64,000 nucleotides of DNA from Compostibacter hankyongensis (lineage in GTDB: Bacteria > Bacteroidota > Bacteroidia > Chitinophagales > Chitinophagaceae): the NCBI RefSeq assembly GCF_039541075.1, contig NZ_BAABFN010000004.1, forward strand, positions 1 through 64,000, read 5' to 3'. Within the stretch, counting starts at the first letter, position 1, and each line of letters begins with the position of its first letter. Below the pieces are notes generated by a model. The model searched no databases and was not told where the DNA came from. It worked only from the letters and a program-made list of their open reading frames with translations. The position numbers and the translations under genes were made by a program. This document shows, piece after piece, positions 60,455-64,000 of this stretch.

Positions 60455-63400
60455 TTACAAGCTCAGGTTTAGGCCGAAGATGAGAGAGCGCATGGTAGGG
60501 TATTGTCCGCGGCCCGTTCCGGTGGTTTCCGGATCCCAGCCGCCCCACTGTGTAAACAGGAAGGAGTTCTTGGAGCTGACATACACCTGCAGCTGGTTCA
60601 TCTTCAGCCGGTCTGTGAGCGGCTTTGGAAACGTATAGGACAGCGAAACGTCCTGTATACGTACCCAGGTGGTGCTTTGCAGGAAGTTGATATGGTAGGC
60701 GTCCTGATAATCCATGGAAGGCAGGCTGTTGTTCGGGTTGTCCGGCGTCCACCAGTCCTGGTAGATGCCGTGCATGCGGTATGTGAAGTTTACCGGGGGA
60801 TCCAGTATATCGCGGTTGTCCCTATCCCCGCCGACTGCTCCGGTTACCTGTACATACAGGCTGAATCCCTTATACTGCACGGAAGTATTGAACCCGAACA
60901 TATAATCGGGTTTGTCATAACCCAGGATGGTGCGGTCGCCGTCCGGTGTGATCTTTCCGTCGCCGTTCAGGTCTTTCAGCCTGACATCCCCGGCGCGGAA
61001 CCCTTCGGGGATATCATCGCCGGTCTGCCAGATGCCGTCGGGCTCGTAGTTGTAATAAGCGCCGAGGGATTTGCCGATAAACCAGTTGTTGGAGATATCG
61101 TCGAGCTCTTTTCCGTTCTCGTCTTTGTCCCCGTAGAGATGGACGATCCGGTTTTTGTTGCGGGCAAAGTTCAGTCCCATTCCCCATTTTACCGCTCCGT
61201 TCAGCACGTTGGGGGTAGTTAACTCCACTTCGATCCCTTTGTTGTTGACCGCGCCCAGGTTGGAAAGCACGCTGCTAAATCCGTTCAGGATAGGAATATT
61301 GCGATTCAGCAGGAGGTTGCGCGTGTCTGAGTTGTAATAGTTCAGGCTGCCCGATATCTTGCTGTGCAGCAGCTCGAAGTCCAGCCCCAGGTTGGTGGCA
61401 TAGGTGCTTTCCCATTTGAGATCCGGGTTCCCGATGGAGGTCTTGGCGATACCGTAAGCCGTGGTCCCGCCGAGCAGATAGTTATGGGAGCCACCCGGCT
61501 CTATCCGGCTGAGCGACTGGTATCGTGCAATAGCCTGGTTGCCGTTGGCGCCCCAGGAAAGCCGCAGCTTCAGGAAGTCGATAACCGGATTATTCTTCAG
61601 GAAGTTTTCTTCAGAGACTACCCATCCCAGCCCTACCGAGGGGAAGAAGGCGAACTTGTTGTTGTCGCTGAACACGGAAGCGCCGTCCCGCCGTCCGGTC
61701 ACCGTCAGCAGGTACCGGTCCTTGTAGCTGTAGTTGAGCCGGGCCATCATGGCGATGGCATGATAATCCGCGTAACCGGCGGCAGTGTTCTGGTTTTCCC
61801 CGAGGCTGAGGCTGTAATAGGATAATACATCCGAGGGAAAGGTGTTCGCGTTGGCGGACAGGAGTTTAACCGAGGAAAAATTATAGTTATACAGCAAGGT
61901 CACGTCCACCTTGTGATCCTGGGCGAAGGTATGGTTGTATTTGATCAGGCTTTCCAGGTACATGTCCTGGGAAGAAGAGTCCAATGTGCTGGCTGTCGCA
62001 ACCCGGTCGAGCCCGCCTGCATTAAAAGAGGGAGAGAAATGTTGCTGCGTTCCCGAGATCAGGTCATTGGAATAGGTGAAGCGGTAGGTCAGTCCTTTGA
62101 TGAACGGTATCTTCAGCTCTGCATATACGATACCGAAGAGATCTTTCCGTTGATTGGTATTTTGATCCAGCGTAGGCATCAGGGGGTTGCCGATCAGCCC
62201 GTCCGTCATCGGCACCGGGTTCAGCGTTGTTTTGGCCGAGTCCAGGTACCAGGTGGCGTAGGGGCTGAGGTTGATGGCGCTGCCCAGGCTGGCGCGGGAT
62301 CCGGAAACATCCACAAAGGAAAAGGAAGAATTGGTCCCCACCTTTAACCAGTCGGTCACTTCGGTTTCCAGGTTTACCCGCAGGGAAGCCCTGCGGAAGC
62401 GGTCTCCGATGACGACGCCTTTCTGATCGGTCCAGTTGCCCGCAATAAAGTAATTTGTTTTTCCCGTATTGGCGCCGACGCTTAGGTTATAGCTCTGTAT
62501 TGGCGCCGTCCGGGTGATCACATCGAGCGGGTCGACGACGATCCCCTTTTTATAGTTATCCACTTCGGCCTCGTTGAGGTACTGAACGGGATTGGATGGA
62601 TCCGGCTCGGGGGCTACTCCCCGGAAGGCCAGGGTCTTCTGGTAGTTGATCTTTTTCTGTATATACTCCCCGGGGCTTTCGAGATGCTGGGTCATCAGCA
62701 TGTCCTGTACGCCGGCATAGCTGTTGAACTGGATGGTGGGTTTGGCGGTCGTGCCTCTTTTGGTGGTCACCAGTATGACGCCGTTGGCGGCGCGGGAGCC
62801 GAAGATGGCGGCGGAGCTGGCGTCCCGCAGCACGTCGATAGAGGCGATATCATTGGGATTCAGGTCGCCCAGCTGCCCGTTGTAGATAATGCCGTCTACT
62901 ACCACCAGCGCTTCGTTGCCGCCGGTGATGGAGTTCTGACCGCGGATCGAGACCGAGGAGCCGGAGCCGGCGTTGCCGCCGGCGCTGATATTCACGCCGG
63001 GTATGGAACCTCTCAGGGCCTGCGAGATATTGGTATTCGGCAGGGTTTCAAAACGGGTGTTGTCCACACGCGACACGGCGCCCGTCAGGTCTTTTTTCTT
63101 TTGCGTGCCATATCCTACGACCATGAGCTCCTCCAGCGAAGAGACATTGCCCCGCAAGGTGACGTTGAGGCTGGACCGCCCTTCCACTGCCATCTCCTGC
63201 TTATTGTAGCCGACATACGAAAACACCAGCGTGCCCGTACCGGAGGGCAGCTCCAGCGAATAGTTGCCGTCGGCATCCGTGATCGTCCCGGTTTGTGTTC
63301 CTTTCAGGCTCACGCTGACACCGGGCAAGGCGTTCCCTGCAGGATCGGTGACCTTCCCTTTGACGGTGAATGCCGGCAGGGCTGCTGTTACCGGAGGAGA

Positions 63401-63769
63401 AGGCTGCTGGCTCACCACCACTGTTTTTTGTTCGATATGATAACGGAGGGAAGAGGTCCTGAAACAAAGATCAAGCACTTCCGGGATGGTGGCGTCTTTG
63501 ACCGAGAGCGTCACCGGGGGTGACTGCTGCACATCCTCATCGTTATAAAGGAACTGATAATCGCTTTTGTCCTGTATAATGCGGAAAACCGCGGACAGTT
63601 TTGCCTCGTGCAGGGAGAAGCTCAGCCGCACCTCCTGGGAATATCCCCGGGCGGAAAGCTTCAGTATGCAGGCAAAGGTCAGGAAGAGCGTAATACGCAT
63701 GGCTCTGAGCATTAATACCGGCAGGCGTCTCCCGAAATGCCGGTGTGGGAAGGATTGCTTTTTTTGCAT
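60455..63769 (-). CDS. SusC/RagA TonB-dependent glycan transporter with STN domain
   Basis: A 1104-residue outer-membrane protein. After a signal sequence ('ITLFLTFACILKLSARGYSQ') an STN domain (~50-115, 'LSAVFRIIQDKSDYQFLYNDEDV') shows that it is wired to a FecR/ECF signalling pair. Then come a carboxypeptidase-like domain ('VKGKVTDPAGNALPGVSVSLKG'), the SusC-specific 'VVGYGTQKKKDLTGAVSRVD', the plug ('LRGSIPGVNISAGGNAGSGS', 'VVVDGIIYNG', 'IFGSRAANGVILVTTKRG') and a barrel ending 'RSLIFGLNLSL'. It imports oligosaccharides with SusD. The upstream partial FecR fits its STN domain. Confidence 0.94.
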   Translation of the reverse strand: MQKKQSFPHRHFGRRLPVLMLRAMRITLFLTFACILKLSARGYSQEVRLSFSLHEAKLSAVFRIIQDKSDYQFLYNDEDVQQSPPVTLSVKDATIPEVLDLCFRTSSLRYHIEQKTVVVSQQPSPPVTAALPAFTVKGKVTDPAGNALPGVSVSLKGTQTGTITDADGNYSLELPSGTGTLVFSYVGYNKQEMAVEGRSSLNVTLRGNVSSLEELMVVGYGTQKKKDLTGAVSRVDNTRFETLPNTNISQALRGSIPGVNISAGGNAGSGSSVSIRGQNSITGGNEALVVVDGIIYNGQLGDLNPNDIASIDVLRDASSAAIFGSRAANGVILVTTKRGTTAKPTIQFNSYAGVQDMLMTQHLESPGEYIQKKINYQKTLAFRGVAPEPDPSNPVQYLNEAEVDNYKKGIVVDPLDVITRTAPIQSYNLSVGANTGKTNYFIAGNWTDQKGVVIGDRFRRASLRVNLETEVTDWLKVGTNSSFSFVDVSGSRASLGSAINLSPYATWYLDSAKTTLNPVPMTDGLIGNPLMPTLDQNTNQRKDLFGIVYAELKIPFIKGLTYRFTYSNDLISGTQQHFSPSFNAGGLDRVATASTLDSSSQDMYLESLIKYNHTFAQDHKVDVTLLYNYNFSSVKLLSANANTFPSDVLSYYSLSLGENQNTAAGYADYHAIAMMARLNYSYKDRYLLTVTGRRDGASVFSDNNKFAFFPSVGLGWVVSEENFLKNNPVIDFLKLRLSWGANGNQAIARYQSLSRIEPGGSHNYLLGGTTAYGIAKTSIGNPDLKWESTYATNLGLDFELLHSKISGSLNYYNSDTRNLLLNRNIPILNGFSSVLSNLGAVNNKGIEVELTTPNVLNGAVKWGMGLNFARNKNRIVHLYGDKDENGKELDDISNNWFIGKSLGAYYNYEPDGIWQTGDDIPEGFRAGDVRLKDLNGDGKITPDGDRTILGYDKPDYMFGFNTSVQYKGFSLYVQVTGAVGGDRDNRDILDPPVNFTYRMHGIYQDWWTPDNPNNSLPSMDYQDAYHINFLQSTTWVRIQDVSLSYTFPKPLTDRLKMNQLQVYVSSKNSFLFTQWGGWDPETTGTGRGQYPTMRSLIFGLNLSL

Positions 63770-63798
63770 ACATTCGTATGGTTAACAGTTAGACAATG

Positions 63799-63877
63799 CC
63801 TGTTCCTCCTTTCTCAGGGGAAAGGAACAGGTTGTTCGGCTTTTAATCCGGGAGTGTGACTGCATTCCCGGTTTTTT
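63799..63877. promoter_or_regulatory. Two hairpins between fecR and susC
   Basis: CCTGTTCC with CCTTTC (63799-63813) pairs with GGAAAGG and AACAGG (63819-63831). A second hairpin CCGGGA/TCCCGG (63848-63853, 63866-63871) is followed on the plus strand by TTTTTT. They may partly separate fecR from susC transcription; the role is unproven. Confidence 0.4.
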
Positions 63878-63886
63878 CGGGTTTCA

Positions 63887-64000
63887 TCAGGGTTGGCGGC
63901 CGCGGGGAATGACCATCAGCCGGCGCCCTTCCAGTTCAAAATGAACCTTTCCGGTAAGCTCCAGCAGATGCAGTACTGACGTGATGTTTTCGTATTTACG
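63887..64000 (-). CDS. FecR anti-sigma factor, C-terminal end (partial)
   Basis: Reading the minus strand from the right edge gives 'RKYENITSVLHLLELTGKVHFELEGRRLMVIPRGRQP'-type residues ending in TGA at 63887-63889, i.e. the last 37 residues of a FecR-family protein; the pattern 'xxITSVLxLLELTGxVxFELEGRRLMV' is the usual FecR C-terminal STN-like segment. The rest lies outside the window. It is 118 bp upstream of the STN-containing SusC on the same strand, forming the expected signalling pair. Confidence 0.75.
   Translation of the reverse strand, partial: RKYENITSVLHLLELTGKVHFELEGRRLMVIPRGRQP

Overview
The window looks like a chromosomal segment of a Bacteroidota organism, most probably in or near the Chitinophagaceae. 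Reasons: a SusC/SusD pair with an adjacent FecR, a TonB receptor–DUF4374–PepSY iron-type operon, DUF4251 and DUF1345 proteins, ECF sigma factors, a CarB without the C-terminal MGS domain, and several genes preceded by the Bacteroidota -7 promoter box TAnnTTTG, often only a few bases before the start codon. Most of the window is GC-rich by eye; about 11.86-27.7 kb is clearly AT-rich.

Layout. 0-11.6 kb: small enzymes (two DinB-fold proteins, a class I methyltransferase), a DUF1345 membrane protein, an 807-residue secreted protein with an internal duplication, a GH76-phosphoesterase fusion, an MNT/HEPN toxin-antitoxin pair and hypothetical secreted proteins. At 11.66-11.86 kb lies the C-terminal stub of a TonB-dependent receptor, cut exactly where the AT-rich island begins. 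11.86-27.4 kb: a peptide natural-product (RiPP) island, all on the minus strand. It has two cysteine-rich precursors with nearly identical double-glycine leaders, a C39-peptidase ABC exporter, an HlyD adaptor, a C39-like/VKOR/thioredoxin fusion, two more thioredoxins, a LanC-like cyclase, a methyltransferase, a DUF5672 protein, a tandem GT25 glycosyltransferase, a PAS-LuxR regulator and decayed genes. Each precursor has its own elaborate structured 5' leader and its own strong terminator.

27.8-45 kb: an L,D-transpeptidase, an iron/siderophore-type uptake operon, acs, purH, comEC, then carB split into two halves by a PIN-toxin/antitoxin pair, and a VWA protein. 45-54.5 kb: an ECF sigma/anti-sigma-TonB pair, an AAA-DUF4143 ATPase behind five copies of TGTAACAAAAT, a nitroreductase, DUF4251, M1 peptidase, DNA polymerase IV and a second ECF sigma factor. 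54.5-64 kb: a polysaccharide utilisation locus (partial FecR, SusC, SusD, lipoprotein, BNR_4 propeller, GH28), probably for a pectin-like glycan.

The two most unusual parts are (i) the RiPP island, which combines disulfide-forming, LanC and glycosyltransferase functions without a visible LanB/LanM dehydratase and carries paired switch-like RNA leaders, and (ii) the precise placement of a toxin-antitoxin module at the interdomain junction of carB, with overlapping reading frames. All assignments come from reading the sequence; no database searches were run.
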